The notes under the pieces are model-generated. The model saw only the letters and a program-made list of their open reading frames with translations, did no database searches and was not told the origin of the DNA. A stretch of DNA of 64,000 nt from Serratia nematodiphila DZ0503SBS1 (GTDB lineage Bacteria; Pseudomonadota; Gammaproteobacteria; Enterobacterales; Enterobacteriaceae), in contig NZ_JPUX01000001.1 of assembly GCF_000738675.1 (NCBI RefSeq), positions 682,001 through 746,000 on the forward strand. The letters are read 5' to 3'. Below, in pieces: positions 1 to 9,280 of this stretch. A program made the position numbers and the translations under genes. Position 1 is the first letter of the stretch, and each line of letters begins with the position of its first letter.

Positions 1-510
1 GTGCCGCGCGAAGCGCGCAGCATCACGGTGTACGAGCTGCAGTTTATCCGCTGGGAAGGGGATGAGCTGGAGCTGGAGATCCACTGCTCGAAAGGCACCT
101 ACATCCGCACCATCACCGACGATCTCGGCGAGCTGCTGGGCTGCGGCGCGCACGTGATTTATCTGCGCCGCCTGCAGGTGGCGACTTATCCGATCGCGCG
201 CATGGTGACGCTGGAACAGCTGAATGCTTTGCTGGCGCAGGCGCAGGAACAAGCGATCGCGCCCGGCGAGCTGCTCGATCCGCTGCTGATGCCGATGGAC
301 AGCCCGGTTGAGAACTATCCGGAAGTGAATTTGCTGCCGGTGGTGGCGGGCTACGTCAAGCAAGGGCAGCCAGTGCAGGTGGCCGGTGCGCCGGCCTCCG
401 GCATGGTGCGTATCACCGAGGGTGAAGAGCGGAAATTCATCGGCGTTGGCGACATCGCCGAGGATGGTCGCGTGGCGCCGCGCCGCCTGGTGGTCGAACA
501 TTTCGACTGA
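1..510 (+). CDS. truB: tRNA pseudouridine-55 synthase TruB (3' part only)
   Basis: The reading frame is already open at the first base and ends at a TGA, so only about the last 169 residues are here; E. coli TruB has about 314. TruB makes pseudouridine 55 in the T-loop of tRNAs. The visible part has the end of the catalytic fold ([10 protein letters not shown], the conserved substrate-binding segment, near residue 30 of the fragment) followed by the C-terminal PUA-like domain. The GTG at base 1 is an internal valine codon, not a start. The following rpsO and pnp genes give the standard enterobacterial order. Identification is from sequence recognition and context. Confidence 0.95.
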   Translation: MPREARSITVYELQFIRWEGDELELEIHCSKGTYIRTITDDLGELLGCGAHVIYLRRLQVATYPIARMVTLEQLNALLAQAQEQAIAPGELLDPLLMPMDSPVENYPEVNLLPVVAGYVKQGQPVQVAGAPASGMVRITEGEERKFIGVGDIAEDGRVAPRRLVVEHFD

Positions 511-530
511 CGGCGGGGCACTGCGTCGCC

Positions 531-559
531 TTGCGATCGCACTGCGCTAAGAGTAGAAT
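531..559 (+). promoter_or_regulatory. Probable sigma-70 promoter of rpsO
   Basis: TTGCGA at 531-536 and TAGAAT at 554-559 are separated by 17 bp, just after truB and about 75 bp before the rpsO start. E. coli rpsO also has its own promoter in this gap. Read from sequence; no transcription data. Confidence 0.6.
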
Positions 560-634
560 GGCGCAGCTTATGCATTGGGTTGCTGAATTAGAGATCGGCG
601 CCTGTTTTTATTATCTATAATCTGGAGTATTACA

Positions 635-904
635 ATGTCTCTAAGTGTTGAAGCTAAAGCTCAAATCGTAGCTGATTTCGGTCGTGGTACTAACGACAGC
701 GGTTCTACCGAAGTTCAGGTTGCCCTGCTGACTGCGCAGATCAACCATCTGCAAGGCCACTTCTCCGAGCACAAAAAAGATCACCACAGCCGTCGTGGTC
801 TGCTGCGTATGGTTTCTCAGCGTCGTAAGCTGCTGGACTACCTGAAGCGTAAAGATGTAGCACGTTACACCAGCCTGATCGAGCGTCTGGGTCTGCGTCG
901 CTAA
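635..904 (+). CDS. rpsO: 30S ribosomal protein S15
   Basis: This 89-residue protein has the exact family length and the conserved helical S15 sequence (for example the [12 protein letters not shown] segment near residues 46-57). S15 binds the central domain of 16S rRNA and is an early assembly protein of the small subunit platform. The ATG at 635 follows a GGAG ribosome-binding site. In E. coli, S15 represses its own translation through a pseudoknot in the mRNA leader; the same leader position exists here but I did not resolve the pseudoknot. Codon use is that of a highly expressed gene. It is followed by a strong terminator and then pnp. Confidence 0.98.
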   Translation: MSLSVEAKAQIVADFGRGTNDSGSTEVQVALLTAQINHLQGHFSEHKKDHHSRRGLLRMVSQRRKLLDYLKRKDVARYTSLIERLGLRR

Positions 905-922
905 TCTAGCAAGTTTCAGTGG

Positions 923-950
923 AAAGGGGCCTATTTTGGCCCCTTTCTTC
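923..950 (+). terminator. rpsO rho-independent terminator
   Basis: A perfect 9-bp stem (AAAGGGGCC at 923-931, GGCCCCTTT at 938-946) with a 6-nt loop is followed by a T-rich tail. It lies 19 bases after the rpsO stop and separates it partly from pnp. Confidence 0.9.
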
Positions 951-1022
951 TAGGAAGCATAAGCAAATCAGGTTAATGTATTACTGATGTTTCCAAACAG
1001 GTTCTTCCGTTACAGAGGTTCG

Positions 1023-1078
1023 CGCGGCTAATGAGAGGCTTTATCTCCCGCCTGAGATAAGGATTGTCATTAGTCGCG
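1023..1078 (+). promoter_or_regulatory. pnp leader double stem-loop (RNase III site, autoregulation)
   Basis: The arms CGCGGCTAATGA (1023-1034) and TCATTAGTCGCG (1067-1078) pair over 12 bp with one G-U. Inside them TTATCTC (1041-1047) pairs with GAGATAA (1054-1060). In E. coli the pnp leader forms such a stem, which RNase III cuts and PNPase then degrades to shut off its own synthesis. The pairing is seen; its function is taken from E. coli. Confidence 0.8.
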
Positions 1079-1160
1079 AGGATGTAGTGAGAAGGCAAAT
1101 CGAGTCACAGGCGTGTCGAGTCGTCAATGCGATTGCGCGCCGCTAATCAAGGATATAATT

Positions 1161-3278
1161 TTGCTGACACCGATCATTCGCAAATTCCAGTATGGCCAGC
1201 ATACCGTCACCATCGAAACCGGTATGATGGCTCGTCAGGCCACCGCCGCCGTTATGGTGAGCATGGATGACACCGCCGTATTCGTTACCGTCGTTGGCCA
1301 GAAAAAAGCCAAGCCGGGCCAGAGCTTCTTCCCGCTGACCGTTAACTACCAAGAGCGTACCTACGCCGCCGGCCGCATCCCGGGCAGCTTCTTCCGTCGC
1401 GAAGGCCGTCCGAGCGAAGGCGAGACCCTGACTTCCCGTCTGATCGACCGTCCGATCCGTCCACTGTTCCCGGACAGCTTCCTGAACGAAGTTCAGGTGA
1501 TCGCGACCGTGGTTTCCGTTAACCCGCAGGTGAATCCGGACATCGTTGCGATGATCGGTGCCTCTGCCGCCCTGAGCCTGTCCGGTATTCCGTTCAACGG
1601 CCCAATCGGCGCCGCGCGCGTGGGTTACATCAACGATCAGTACGTGCTGAACCCGACGACCGACGAGCTGAAAGAAAGCCGTCTGGATCTGGTGGTTGCC
1701 GGTACTGCCGGTGCGGTGCTGATGGTTGAATCCGAAGCGGACGTGCTGAGCGAAGATCAGATGCTGGGCGCCGTGGTGTTCGGCCACGACCAGCAGCAAG
1801 TGGTTATCGAAAACATCAACGCGCTGGTTGCCGAAGCCGGCAAACCGAAGTGGGATTGGCAGGCGCCTGCGGTCAACGAAGCGCTGCACGCGCGCGTGGC
1901 TGAACTGGCCGAAGCTCGCCTGGGCGACGCTTACCACATCACCGAAAAACAAGAGCGTTACGCTCAGGTTGACGCGATCAAAGACAGCGTGGTTGAAACC
2001 CTGCTGGCGCAGGACGAAACGCTGGACGCCGGTGAGATCCAGGACATCCTGGGCAACCTGGAGAAAAACGTGGTGCGCAGCCGCGTACTGCGTGGCGAGC
2101 CGCGTATCGACGGCCGTGAAAAAGACATGATCCGTGGCCTGGACGTGCGCACCGGCGTACTGCCGCGCACCCACGGTTCCGCGCTGTTCACCCGTGGCGA
2201 AACTCAGGCGCTGGTTACCGCGACCCTGGGCACCGCGCGCGACGCACAGAACCTGGACGAGCTGATGGGCGAGAAGACCGACAGCTTCCTGTTCCACTAC
2301 AACTTCCCTCCGTACTCCGTAGGCGAAACCGGCATGGTCGGTTCTCCTAAGCGTCGTGAAATCGGTCACGGTCGCCTGGCGAAACGCGGCGTATTGGCTA
2401 TGATGCCTAAACCGGAAGATTTCCCGTACACGGTTCGCGTGGTGTCTGAAATCACCGAATCCAACGGTTCTTCTTCCATGGCTTCCGTGTGCGGCGCGTC
2501 TCTGGCACTGATGGACGCCGGTGTGCCAATTAAGGCTGCCGTTGCGGGCATCGCGATGGGCCTGGTGAAAGAAGCCGACAACTATGTGGTTCTGTCCGAC
2601 ATTCTGGGTGACGAAGATCACCTGGGCGACATGGACTTCAAAGTGGCCGGTAGCCGCGACGGTATCACCGCGCTGCAGATGGACATCAAAATCGAAGGCA
2701 TCACCCGCGAAATCATGCAGGTGGCTCTGAACCAGGCCAAGGGCGCGCGTCTGCACATCCTGGGCGTAATGGAACAGGCTATCAGCACTCCGCGCGGCGA
2801 TATCTCCGAATTCGCACCACGCATTCATACTATCCGCATCAACCCGGATAAAATCAAAGACGTGATCGGTAAGGGCGGTTCCGTTATCCGCGCGCTGACC
2901 GAAGAGACTGGCACTACCATCGAAATCGAAGATGATGGTACAGTTAAAATCGCTGCGACCGACGGTGAGAAAGCGAAATTCGCTATCCGTCGCATCGAAG
3001 AGATCACGGCAGAGATCGAAGTGGGCCGTATCTACCAGGGTAAAGTGACCCGTATCGTTGATTTCGGCGCATTCGTCGCTATCGGCGGTGGTAAAGAAGG
3101 TCTGGTGCACATTTCTCAGATCGCCGACAAGCGCGTTGAGAAAGTGACCGACTATCTGCAGATGGGTCAGGAAGTGCCGGTTAAGGTACTGGAAGTTGAC
3201 CGTCAGGGCCGCGTGCGTCTGAGCATCAAAGAAGCGATGGCGCCGGAAGCGGGTTCACCTGCGCCTGAAGCAGAATAA
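1161..3278 (+). CDS. pnp: Polyribonucleotide nucleotidyltransferase (PNPase)
   Basis: PNPase is a trimeric phosphorolytic 3'-to-5' exoribonuclease and a part of the RNA degradosome. The 705-residue protein has two RNase PH-like domains, a KH domain ([17 protein letters not shown] near residue 560) and a C-terminal S1 domain ([18 protein letters not shown]). I place the start at the TTG at 1161 because AAGGA lies 8 bases before it and E. coli pnp also begins with TTG at this residue. The frame stays open upstream to 1113, but that extension is not family sequence and overlaps the leader. The leader stem-loop suggests RNase III/PNPase autoregulation. The C-terminal tail ([11 protein letters not shown]) is short. 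Confidence 0.97.
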   Translation: MLTPIIRKFQYGQHTVTIETGMMARQATAAVMVSMDDTAVFVTVVGQKKAKPGQSFFPLTVNYQERTYAAGRIPGSFFRREGRPSEGETLTSRLIDRPIRPLFPDSFLNEVQVIATVVSVNPQVNPDIVAMIGASAALSLSGIPFNGPIGAARVGYINDQYVLNPTTDELKESRLDLVVAGTAGAVLMVESEADVLSEDQMLGAVVFGHDQQQVVIENINALVAEAGKPKWDWQAPAVNEALHARVAELAEARLGDAYHITEKQERYAQVDAIKDSVVETLLAQDETLDAGEIQDILGNLEKNVVRSRVLRGEPRIDGREKDMIRGLDVRTGVLPRTHGSALFTRGETQALVTATLGTARDAQNLDELMGEKTDSFLFHYNFPPYSVGETGMVGSPKRREIGHGRLAKRGVLAMMPKPEDFPYTVRVVSEITESNGSSSMASVCGASLALMDAGVPIKAAVAGIAMGLVKEADNYVVLSDILGDEDHLGDMDFKVAGSRDGITALQMDIKIEGITREIMQVALNQAKGARLHILGVMEQAISTPRGDISEFAPRIHTIRINPDKIKDVIGKGGSVIRALTEETGTTIEIEDDGTVKIAATDGEKAKFAIRRIEEITAEIEVGRIYQGKVTRIVDFGAFVAIGGGKEGLVHISQIADKRVEKVTDYLQMGQEVPVKVLEVDRQGRVRLSIKEAMAPEAGSPAPEAE

Positions 3279-3294
3279 CTGTATAGATAGTTTT

Positions 3295-3324
3295 ACAGCT
3301 CCCCGCCACGGGGTTGGGGGCTGT
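3295..3324 (+). terminator. Hairpin after pnp
   Basis: ACAGCTCCCC (3295-3304) can pair with GGGGGCTGT (3316-3324) with one G-U or bulge. No clear T-run follows, so it may be an mRNA-stabilising or leaky structure before nlpI. Confidence 0.45.
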
Positions 3325-3406
3325 TCGTATCGCGCGGGTAGGATGCCCGCGTTTTAGCAAACGGAGGACAGGACGTTCATCCAATGTTTGTCTTCGGGAG
3401 TGGGAA

Positions 3407-4291
3407 ATGAAGCCTTTCTTGCGCTGGTGTTACGTTGCGACAGCACTCATGCTGGCAGGATGCAGCAACCATGATTGGCGTAAAGACGAAGTTTTGGCAA
3501 TCCCGTTGCAGCCTACGTTGCAGCAGGAAGTGATCCTGGCGCGCATGGAACAAATTCTTGCCAGCCGGGCACTGACGGATGACGAACGCGCACAGCTTTT
3601 ATATGAGCGCGGTGTGCTGTATGATAGCCTCGGGTTACGTGCATTAGCGCGCAATGATTTCTCGCAGGCGCTGGCGATACGTCCCGACATGCCGGAAGTT
3701 TTCAACTACCTGGGCATTTACTTAACGCAGGCAGGCAATTTTGATGCTGCCTATGAAGCGTTTGATTCTGTACTAGAGCTTGATCCAACTTACAATTACG
3801 CGCGTTTAAACCGGGGCATCGCACTGTATTATGGCGGCCGCTTCCCGTTGGCGCAGGATGATCTGCAGGCGTTTTATCAAGACGACCCAAACGATCCCTT
3901 CCGTTCGTTATGGCTGTATCTGGTGGAGCGAGAAATCGATCCCAAGAAGGCCGAGGTAGCGCTTCAGCAGCGCTATGACAAAGCGGACAGAGGGCAATGG
4001 GGATGGAATATTGTCGAATTCTACCTGGGCAAGATCAGCGAAAAAACGCTGATGGAACGCCTCAAGGCAGATGCAACGGATAACACTTCGCTCGCTGAGC
4101 ATCTCAGTGAAACTGACTTCTATTTGGGTAAACACTACCTGAGTCTGGGGGACAAGGACACCGCTTCGGCGCTGTTCAAACTGACGGTGTCTAACAACGT
4201 TCACAACTTCGTTGAGCACCGCTATGCATTGTTGGAATTGGCGCTTTTAGGCCAAGAGCAAGACGACCTATCGGAATCGGACCAGCAATAG
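3407..4291 (+). CDS. nlpI: Outer-membrane lipoprotein NlpI (TPR adaptor)
   Basis: NlpI is a TPR-repeat lipoprotein that, in E. coli, recruits the protease Prc to the murein endopeptidase MepS and scaffolds peptidoglycan hydrolases. The start at 3407 gives [20 protein letters not shown], a signal sequence with lipobox LAGC (Cys19), and a 294-residue protein, the E. coli length. An upstream in-frame ATG at 3314 would bury the lipoprotein signal and is rejected. TPR-type repeats run from about residue 60 to 160. It sits between pnp and yrbN-deaD as in E. coli. Base composition is less GC-rich than the neighbours, as is usual for this gene. Confidence 0.95.
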   Translation: MKPFLRWCYVATALMLAGCSNHDWRKDEVLAIPLQPTLQQEVILARMEQILASRALTDDERAQLLYERGVLYDSLGLRALARNDFSQALAIRPDMPEVFNYLGIYLTQAGNFDAAYEAFDSVLELDPTYNYARLNRGIALYYGGRFPLAQDDLQAFYQDDPNDPFRSLWLYLVEREIDPKKAEVALQQRYDKADRGQWGWNIVEFYLGKISEKTLMERLKADATDNTSLAEHLSETDFYLGKHYLSLGDKDTASALFKLTVSNNVHNFVEHRYALLELALLGQEQDDLSESDQQ

Positions 4292-4340
4292 CTGACGAAC
4301 ACCTATCAGCCTGATGAACATTGGTTTTTAACCAAAGTTA

Positions 4341-4367
4341 TCGCCTTCACGGGCGAGGGCTTTTTTG
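4341..4367 (+). terminator. Possible terminator/attenuator between nlpI and deaD
   Basis: TCGCC (4341-4345) and GGCGA (4352-4356) form a short stem, followed by GGGC and a T6 run at 4361-4366. The stem is only 5 bp, so termination may be partial. Confidence 0.5.
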
Positions 4368-4407
4368 TTCGTTTTATAATCTAATTTGAGCCGGTTCACA
4401 CTTTTCA

Positions 4408-4488
4408 ATGAAAATGACTGAAAATTTTCTCGACGAGTTATGTAGACTGGCTGCCATTATTAATGAGGCACGTGTACATGACGACTGA
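4408..4488 (+). CDS. yrbN: Small protein YrbN, overlapping the deaD start
   Basis: An ATG at 4408 opens a 26-codon frame ending with TGA at 4486-4488. The peptide begins [15 protein letters not shown] and ends EARVHDD, which as I recall matches the 26-residue YrbN of E. coli at nearly every position. Its stop lies 11 bases inside deaD, whose ribosome-binding site (TGAGG, 4464-4468) is inside yrbN. This fits translational coupling or control of deaD, the cold-shock helicase. The molecular role of YrbN is not known to me. Such strong conservation of a short frame supports it being translated. Confidence 0.85.
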   Translation: MKMTENFLDELCRLAAIINEARVHDD

Positions 4489-6400
4489 GTTTGAAACCTC
4501 TTTTGCCGATCTGGGGCTGTCTGCTCCAATCATTTCCGCCCTGAACGATCTGGGCTATGAAAAACCATCTCCGATCCAGGCTGAGTGTATTCCTCACCTG
4601 TTGAACGGCCGCGACGTGCTGGGCATGGCGCAGACCGGTAGTGGTAAAACTGCAGCGTTCTCGCTGCCGCTGCTGCACAACCTGCAGGCAGATCTGAAAG
4701 CACCTCAGATCCTGGTGCTGGCGCCGACCCGCGAACTGGCGGTTCAGGTTGCCGAAGCGATGACCGATTTCTCCAAACACATGAACGGCGTCAACGTGGT
4801 AGCCCTGTACGGCGGCCAGCGTTACGACGTGCAGTTGCGCGCTCTGCGCCAGGGCCCGCAAATCGTTGTGGGTACCCCAGGCCGCCTGCTGGACCACCTG
4901 AAGCGCGGCACCCTGAACCTCTCCAACCTGAGCGGTCTGGTGCTGGATGAAGCCGACGAAATGCTGCGCATGGGCTTTATCGAAGACGTAGAAACCATCA
5001 TGGCTGAGATCCCGGCTGAACATCAGACCGCGCTGTTCTCCGCCACCATGCCGGAAGCGATCCGTCGCATTACTCGCCGCTTCATGAAAGAGCCGCAGGA
5101 AGTGCGCATCCAGTCCAGCGTGACTACCCGTCCGGACATCAGCCAGAGCTACTGGTCGGTCTACGGCATGCGTAAAAACGAAGCGCTGGTGCGTTTCCTG
5201 GAAGCCGAAGACTTTGACGCGGCGATCATCTTCGTCCGTACCAAGAACGCGACCCTGGAAGTGGCCGAAGCGCTGGAGCGCAGCGGTTACAGCAGCGCCG
5301 CGCTGAACGGCGACATGAATCAGGCGCTGCGTGAGCAGACCCTGGAGCGCCTGAAAGACGGTCGTCTGGATATCCTGATCGCGACCGACGTTGCGGCCCG
5401 TGGCCTGGACGTTGAGCGCATCAGCCTGGTTGTCAACTACGACATCCCGATGGACTCCGAGTCTTACGTTCACCGTATCGGCCGTACCGGTCGTGCGGGC
5501 CGCGCCGGCCGCGCGCTGCTGTTCGTGGAAAACCGCGAACGCCGCCTGCTGCGCAACATCGAACGCACCATGAAGCTGACTATCCCTGAAGTGGAGCTGC
5601 CAAACGCAGAACTGCTGGGCGAGCGTCGTCTGGCCAAGTTCGCGGCGAAAGTTCAGCAGCAGCTGGAAAGCAGCGATCTGGATCTGTACCGCGCACTGCT
5701 GACCAAACTGCAGCCGGAAGAAGAGCTGGATATGGAAACCCTGGCCGCAGCGCTGCTGAAAATGGCTCAGGGCGAACGTCCGCTGATCCTGCCGCCGGAT
5801 CCGGTCTTCAAGCCACGTCAGCGCCGCGAGTTCAACGACCGTGACGATCGTCGCGGTGACCGTGGCGACCGTCGTGACAGCCGTGACGGCGATCGTCCGC
5901 GTCGCGAACGTCGTGACGTTGGCGAAATGCAGCTGTACCGCATCGAAGTGGGCCGTGACGATGGCGTAGAAGTGCGTCACATCGTTGGCGCTATCGCTAA
6001 CGAAGGCGACATCAGCAGCCGTTACATCGGTAACATCAAGCTGTTCGCTTCCCACTCCACCATCGAGCTGCCAAAAGGCATGCCGGGCGAGATCCTGAAT
6101 CACTTCACTCGCACCCGCATCCTGAACAAGCCGATGAACATGCAGCTGCTGGGCGATGCACAGCCGTTCGAACGTCGCGAGCGTCGTGACGGTGGCAACG
6201 GTGGCGAGCGTCGCGGCAACGGTCGTCCGTTCAACGGCGAACGTCGCGAAGGCGGCCCGCGTCGCTCCTTCGGCGAACGTCGTGAAGGCGGTAACGGCGG
6301 CGAGCGTCGTGGCGGTAACTACAACCGTGACGGCAAGCCGGCGCCACGCCGTGATGACGGCGCACCGGCAGCACCACGTCGTCGTTTCGGCGACGCGTAA
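4478..6400 (+). CDS. deaD: DEAD-box RNA helicase DeaD (CsdA)
   Basis: ATP-dependent RNA helicase of cold adaptation, ribosome assembly and the cold degradosome. In 640 residues it shows the Q motif (SPIQAECIP near residue 31), Walker A AQTGSGKT (51-58), DEAD (157-160), SAT (188-190) and [11 protein letters not shown], then a DbpA-like RNA-binding region and a long Arg/Gly/Asp-rich tail of low complexity. The start at 4478 has TGAGG nine bases upstream; the in-frame ATG at 4463 has no such site. The gene starts inside yrbN. The long 5' region after nlpI fits a cold-inducible leader. A strong terminator follows at 6434. Confidence 0.97.
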   Translation: MTTEFETSFADLGLSAPIISALNDLGYEKPSPIQAECIPHLLNGRDVLGMAQTGSGKTAAFSLPLLHNLQADLKAPQILVLAPTRELAVQVAEAMTDFSKHMNGVNVVALYGGQRYDVQLRALRQGPQIVVGTPGRLLDHLKRGTLNLSNLSGLVLDEADEMLRMGFIEDVETIMAEIPAEHQTALFSATMPEAIRRITRRFMKEPQEVRIQSSVTTRPDISQSYWSVYGMRKNEALVRFLEAEDFDAAIIFVRTKNATLEVAEALERSGYSSAALNGDMNQALREQTLERLKDGRLDILIATDVAARGLDVERISLVVNYDIPMDSESYVHRIGRTGRAGRAGRALLFVENRERRLLRNIERTMKLTIPEVELPNAELLGERRLAKFAAKVQQQLESSDLDLYRALLTKLQPEEELDMETLAAALLKMAQGERPLILPPDPVFKPRQRREFNDRDDRRGDRGDRRDSRDGDRPRRERRDVGEMQLYRIEVGRDDGVEVRHIVGAIANEGDISSRYIGNIKLFASHSTIELPKGMPGEILNHFTRTRILNKPMNMQLLGDAQPFERRERRDGGNGGERRGNGRPFNGERREGGPRRSFGERREGGNGGERRGGNYNRDGKPAPRRDDGAPAAPRRRFGDA

Positions 6401-6433
6401 TCGCTGATTCGCCGTTCGCGGTGAAGCGCTCTG

Positions 6434-6461
6434 AAAAACCAGCCTGCGGGCTGGTTTTTTT
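6434..6461 (+). terminator. deaD rho-independent terminator
   Basis: AACCAGCC (6437-6444) pairs with GGCTGGTT (6449-6456) around a 4-nt loop and runs into a T7 tract; the preceding A-run makes it usable on both strands. Confidence 0.9.
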
Positions 6462-6546
6462 ATGCCTGAAAGTTGCCGTCAAACGCCCCTGAATGGCGTA
6501 TCATTCATAAGGTTTTTTCTTACGGATGATATGCACGGGAGATGCC

Positions 6547-7761
6547 ATGAGTTGGCAGCAGTTTAAATCTCAATACCTGGTGCGCTTTTGGGCGCCGCTG
6601 CCGGCGGTGATCGCCGCCGGGATCCTTTCTACCTACTACTTCGGCATGACCGGCACCTTCTGGGCGGTGACCGGCGAGTTCACCCGCTGGGGCGGTCATG
6701 TGCTGCAGTGGTTCGGCCTGCACCCCGAGCAGTGGGGCTATTTCAAGGTCATCGGCCTGCAGGGCACGCCGCTGGAGCGCATCGACGGGCGGATGATCAT
6801 CGGCATGTTCGCCGGCTGCATCGCCGCCGCGCTGTGGGCCAACAATATCAAACTGCGTCAGCCGCAGCACCGCATTCGCATCGTGCAGGCGCTGCTGGGC
6901 GGCATCATCGCCGGCTTCGGCGCACGCCTGGCGATGGGCTGCAACCTGGCGGCGTTCTTCACCGGCATTCCTCAGTTCTCGTTGCACGCCTGGTTCTTCG
7001 CGCTGGCGACCGCCGCCGGCTCCTACTTCGGCGCCAAATTCACGCTGCTGCCGATGTTCCGCATTCCGGTCAAGTTGCAAAAGGTGAAGGCCGCCGCGCC
7101 GCTGACGCAGAAGCCTGAGCAGGCGCGCCGCCGTTTCCGGCTGGGCATGGCGATCTTCGGCCTGGCGGTAGCCTGGTCGCTGTGGACGCTGTTCGATGCG
7201 CCGAAGCTCGGCATCGCCATGCTGTTCGGCATCGGCTTTGGCCTGCTGATCGAGCGCGCGCAGATCTGCTTCACTTCGGCGTTCCGCGATCTGTGGATCA
7301 CCGGCCGCACCCACATGGCGAAAGCCATCATCATTGGCATGGCGGTGAGCGCCATCGGCATCTTCAGCTATGTGCAGCTCGGCGTGGCGCCGAAGATCAT
7401 GTGGGCCGGCCCGAATGCGGTGCTGGGCGGTTTGCTGTTCGGCTTCGGCATCGTGCTGGCCGGCGGCTGCGAGACCGGTTGGATGTACCGCGCCGTGGAA
7501 GGGCAGGTGCACTACTGGTGGGTGGGGTTGGGCAACATCATCGGCGCTACGCTGCTGGCCTATTACTGGGACGACCTGGCGCCGGCGCTGGCGACCGACT
7601 ACGACAAGATCAACCTGCTCGATACCTTCGGCACGATCGGCGGCCTGCTGGTGACTTACCTGCTGCTGGCGCTGGCCTTCGCCGCCATGCTGTGGTGGGA
7701 GAAACGCTTTTTCCGCGCCCGGCCTGAGGCGCAGGTGGTGAATTTGAGGAGCATGCCATGA
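6547..7761 (+). CDS. yedE: YeeE/YedE-family selenium/sulfur transporter
   Basis: A 404-residue integral membrane protein with about ten hydrophobic segments, near identical in pattern to E. coli YedE. It carries the two family signatures GCNLAAFFTG (first half) and GGCETGWMYR (second half), whose cysteines are thought to relay sulfur or selenium across the inner membrane. The start at 6547 follows GGGAG; an in-frame ATG at 6526 lacks one. Its stop overlaps the yedF start by 4 bases (ATGA), so the two are co-translated. In E. coli yedEF lie elsewhere; here they sit between deaD and yhbW. The substrate is inferred from the family. Confidence 0.93.
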   Translation: MSWQQFKSQYLVRFWAPLPAVIAAGILSTYYFGMTGTFWAVTGEFTRWGGHVLQWFGLHPEQWGYFKVIGLQGTPLERIDGRMIIGMFAGCIAAALWANNIKLRQPQHRIRIVQALLGGIIAGFGARLAMGCNLAAFFTGIPQFSLHAWFFALATAAGSYFGAKFTLLPMFRIPVKLQKVKAAAPLTQKPEQARRRFRLGMAIFGLAVAWSLWTLFDAPKLGIAMLFGIGFGLLIERAQICFTSAFRDLWITGRTHMAKAIIIGMAVSAIGIFSYVQLGVAPKIMWAGPNAVLGGLLFGFGIVLAGGCETGWMYRAVEGQVHYWWVGLGNIIGATLLAYYWDDLAPALATDYDKINLLDTFGTIGGLLVTYLLLALAFAAMLWWEKRFFRARPEAQVVNLRSMP

Positions 7762-7997
7762 AAGAGACGACGATAGTGCCGGACTACCGGCTGGACATGC
7801 TGGGCGAGCCTTGCCCGTACCCGGCGGTGGCGACGCTGGAGGCGATGCCGCAGCTGAAGCCGGGGGAGATCCTGGAGGTGATCAGTGATTGCCCGCAGTC
7901 GATCAACAACATCCCGCTCGATGCGCGCAACCACGGCTACAAGGTGCTGGATATCCAGCAGGACGGGCCGACCATCCGCTATCTGATCCAGCGTTAA
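7758..7997 (+). CDS. yedF: TusA-like sulfurtransferase YedF
   Basis: A 79-residue SirA/TusA-fold protein with the CPYP motif; Cys19 is the predicted persulfide-carrying residue. Members hand sulfur (or selenium) between cysteine desulfurases, transporters and acceptor enzymes. It overlaps the upstream transporter gene by 4 bases, which suggests that YedF accepts what YedE imports. GAGGAGC precedes the ATG. The sequence is close to E. coli YedF throughout (DYRLDM, SINNIPLDARNHGY, IQQDGPTIRYLIQ). It ends at a bidirectional terminator shared with yhbW. Confidence 0.94.
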   Translation: MKETTIVPDYRLDMLGEPCPYPAVATLEAMPQLKPGEILEVISDCPQSINNIPLDARNHGYKVLDIQQDGPTIRYLIQR

Positions 7998-8003
7998 CGC
8001 CGA

Positions 8004-8028
8004 GGCGGTGGGGTTCCCACCGCCTTTT
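8004..8028. terminator. Bidirectional terminator between yedF and yhbW
   Basis: GGCGGTGGG (8004-8012) and CCCACCGCC (8016-8024) make a perfect 9-bp stem with a 3-nt loop, followed by TTTT. It lies between two convergent genes. Confidence 0.85.
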
Positions 8029-8034
8029 CGCTTT

Positions 8035-9048
8035 TTAGCCCTTCACGATGTCGCCTTTCACGCCGGCGACGATCTCGAACGAACGCAGCCGCGCCTGATG
8101 ATCGAAGATCTGGCCGTTGACCATGATCTCGTCGGCATCGGTTTCACGCAGCAGCGTTTGCAGCCCGTGACGCACCGTTTTTTCATCGCCGACGATCGAC
8201 ATCCGCAGCGCCTGTTCGACGCCGTACTGCTCGCCGGCGGTCCACAGCGCGTGGATGTTATCCACCGGCGGCGGCAGCGGGCCGGGCGAACCGCGGCGCA
8301 GATTGATGAACTGCTGCTGCATCGAGCTGAACAGGAAGCGCGCGTCGCGGTCGCTGTCGGCGGCGATCACGTTGACGCACACCATGGCGTGCGGCTGCGC
8401 CAGCTGTTTGGAGGGTTTGAAGTTCTCGCGGTACAGCTGCAGCGCCTGGAACAGCATATCCGGGGCGAAGTGCGAAGCGAAGGCGAACGGCAGGCCGAGC
8501 TGCGCCGCCAGCTGTGCGCTGTAGAGGCTGGAGCCGAGCAGCCAGAGCGGCACATGCAGCCCCTGGCCCGGCACCGCCTGCACCGGCTGGCCGGGCTGCG
8601 CGTCGCAGAAGTAGTTTTGCAGTTCCTGCACGTCGCGCGGGAAGGTATCCACATCGCCGGACAGGTGGCGGCGCAGCGCCATCATGGTGCGTTGATCGGT
8701 GCCGGGCGCGCGGCCCAGCCCCAGATCGATGCGGCCGGGGTAGAGCGATTCCAGCGTGCCGAACTGTTCGGCGATCACCAGCGGCGCATGGTTTGGCAGC
8801 ATTACGCCGCCGGAGCCGAGGCGAATGCTCTGGGTGCCGGCGGCCAGATAGCCCAGCAGCACCGAGGTGGCGGCGCTGCCGATGCCGGTCATATTGTGGT
8901 GCTCGGCCAGCCAGTAGCGCTGGTAGCCCCAGCGTTCGGCGTGTTGCGCCAGATCCAGCGAACAGTGGAAAGCGTCGCGCGCCTTGGCCCCTTGCGGGAT
9001 TGGCGATAAATCCAGTACCGAAAGCGGTACGGCAGTGTGTTCAGTCAT
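8035..9048 (-). CDS. yhbW: Luciferase-like flavin-dependent monooxygenase YhbW
   Basis: LLM-class (bacterial luciferase-like) FMN-dependent oxidoreductase of 337 residues, an evident orthologue of E. coli YhbW ([40 protein letters not shown]). The substrate is unknown. E. coli evidence links YhbW to ubiquinone-related hydroxylation only loosely, by its position beside ubiTUV; that link is inference here. I chose the start at 9048 (MTEHTAV), matching E. coli; an in-frame ATG at 9060 is also possible and neither has a strong ribosome-binding site. The upstream gap to the divergent HlyD gene is AT-rich. Confidence 0.92.
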   Translation of the reverse strand: MTEHTAVPLSVLDLSPIPQGAKARDAFHCSLDLAQHAERWGYQRYWLAEHHNMTGIGSAATSVLLGYLAAGTQSIRLGSGGVMLPNHAPLVIAEQFGTLESLYPGRIDLGLGRAPGTDQRTMMALRRHLSGDVDTFPRDVQELQNYFCDAQPGQPVQAVPGQGLHVPLWLLGSSLYSAQLAAQLGLPFAFASHFAPDMLFQALQLYRENFKPSKQLAQPHAMVCVNVIAADSDRDARFLFSSMQQQFINLRRGSPGPLPPPVDNIHALWTAGEQYGVEQALRMSIVGDEKTVRHGLQTLLRETDADEIMVNGQIFDHQARLRSFEIVAGVKGDIVKG

Positions 9049-9121
9049 GACATCGTCCATCAGAGAGTGGATCGCTTAAAGGGCGATTGCAGGAGTCTGC
9101 ATACTAAAAGGCCGAAAAAAG

Positions 9122-9144
9122 ATGCTTTTTAGTGTTAAAAGCAT
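9122..9144. promoter_or_regulatory. Inverted repeat in the yhbW-hlyD divergent gap
   Basis: ATGCTTTT (9122-9129) and AAAAGCAT (9137-9144) are a perfect 8-bp inverted repeat with a 7-nt spacer in the 219-bp AT-rich gap between two divergent genes. It could be an operator or the base of a hairpin; no family assignment. Confidence 0.4.
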
Positions 9145-9229
9145 AATCCAATTTATAGTTATAAAAGAGGAGATATGTGCTTGTGATATCCTCATGAGTG
9201 CAATGGTGTTTTTTGGAGCAATTTGAGAC

Positions 9230-9280
9230 ATGGAAATGATGATCCCCGCCCGCCGCTTACCGTTCCGGGAGCCGATATAA
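9230..9280 (+). CDS. Possible 16-residue leader peptide before the HlyD gene
   Basis: ATG at 9230 opens a frame reading MEMMIPARRLPFREPI and stopping at TAA 9278-9280, whose last base is the first base of the hlyD-like ATG (TAATG). GGAG lies about 12 bases upstream, a little far. The overlap suggests coupling by re-initiation, but a short frame like this could be chance and I know no homologue. Confidence 0.3.
   Translation: MEMMIPARRLPFREPI

Noticed and set aside
1143..3110. A 655-codon open frame antisense to pnp
   Set aside because: It mirrors the GC-biased codons of pnp, has no recognisable protein family and no ribosome-binding site; the sense gene is certain.
4460..6103. A 547-codon open frame antisense to deaD
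   Set aside because: Same reason: a shadow of a highly biased essential gene, rich in Val/Ala/Gln/His without domain sense.
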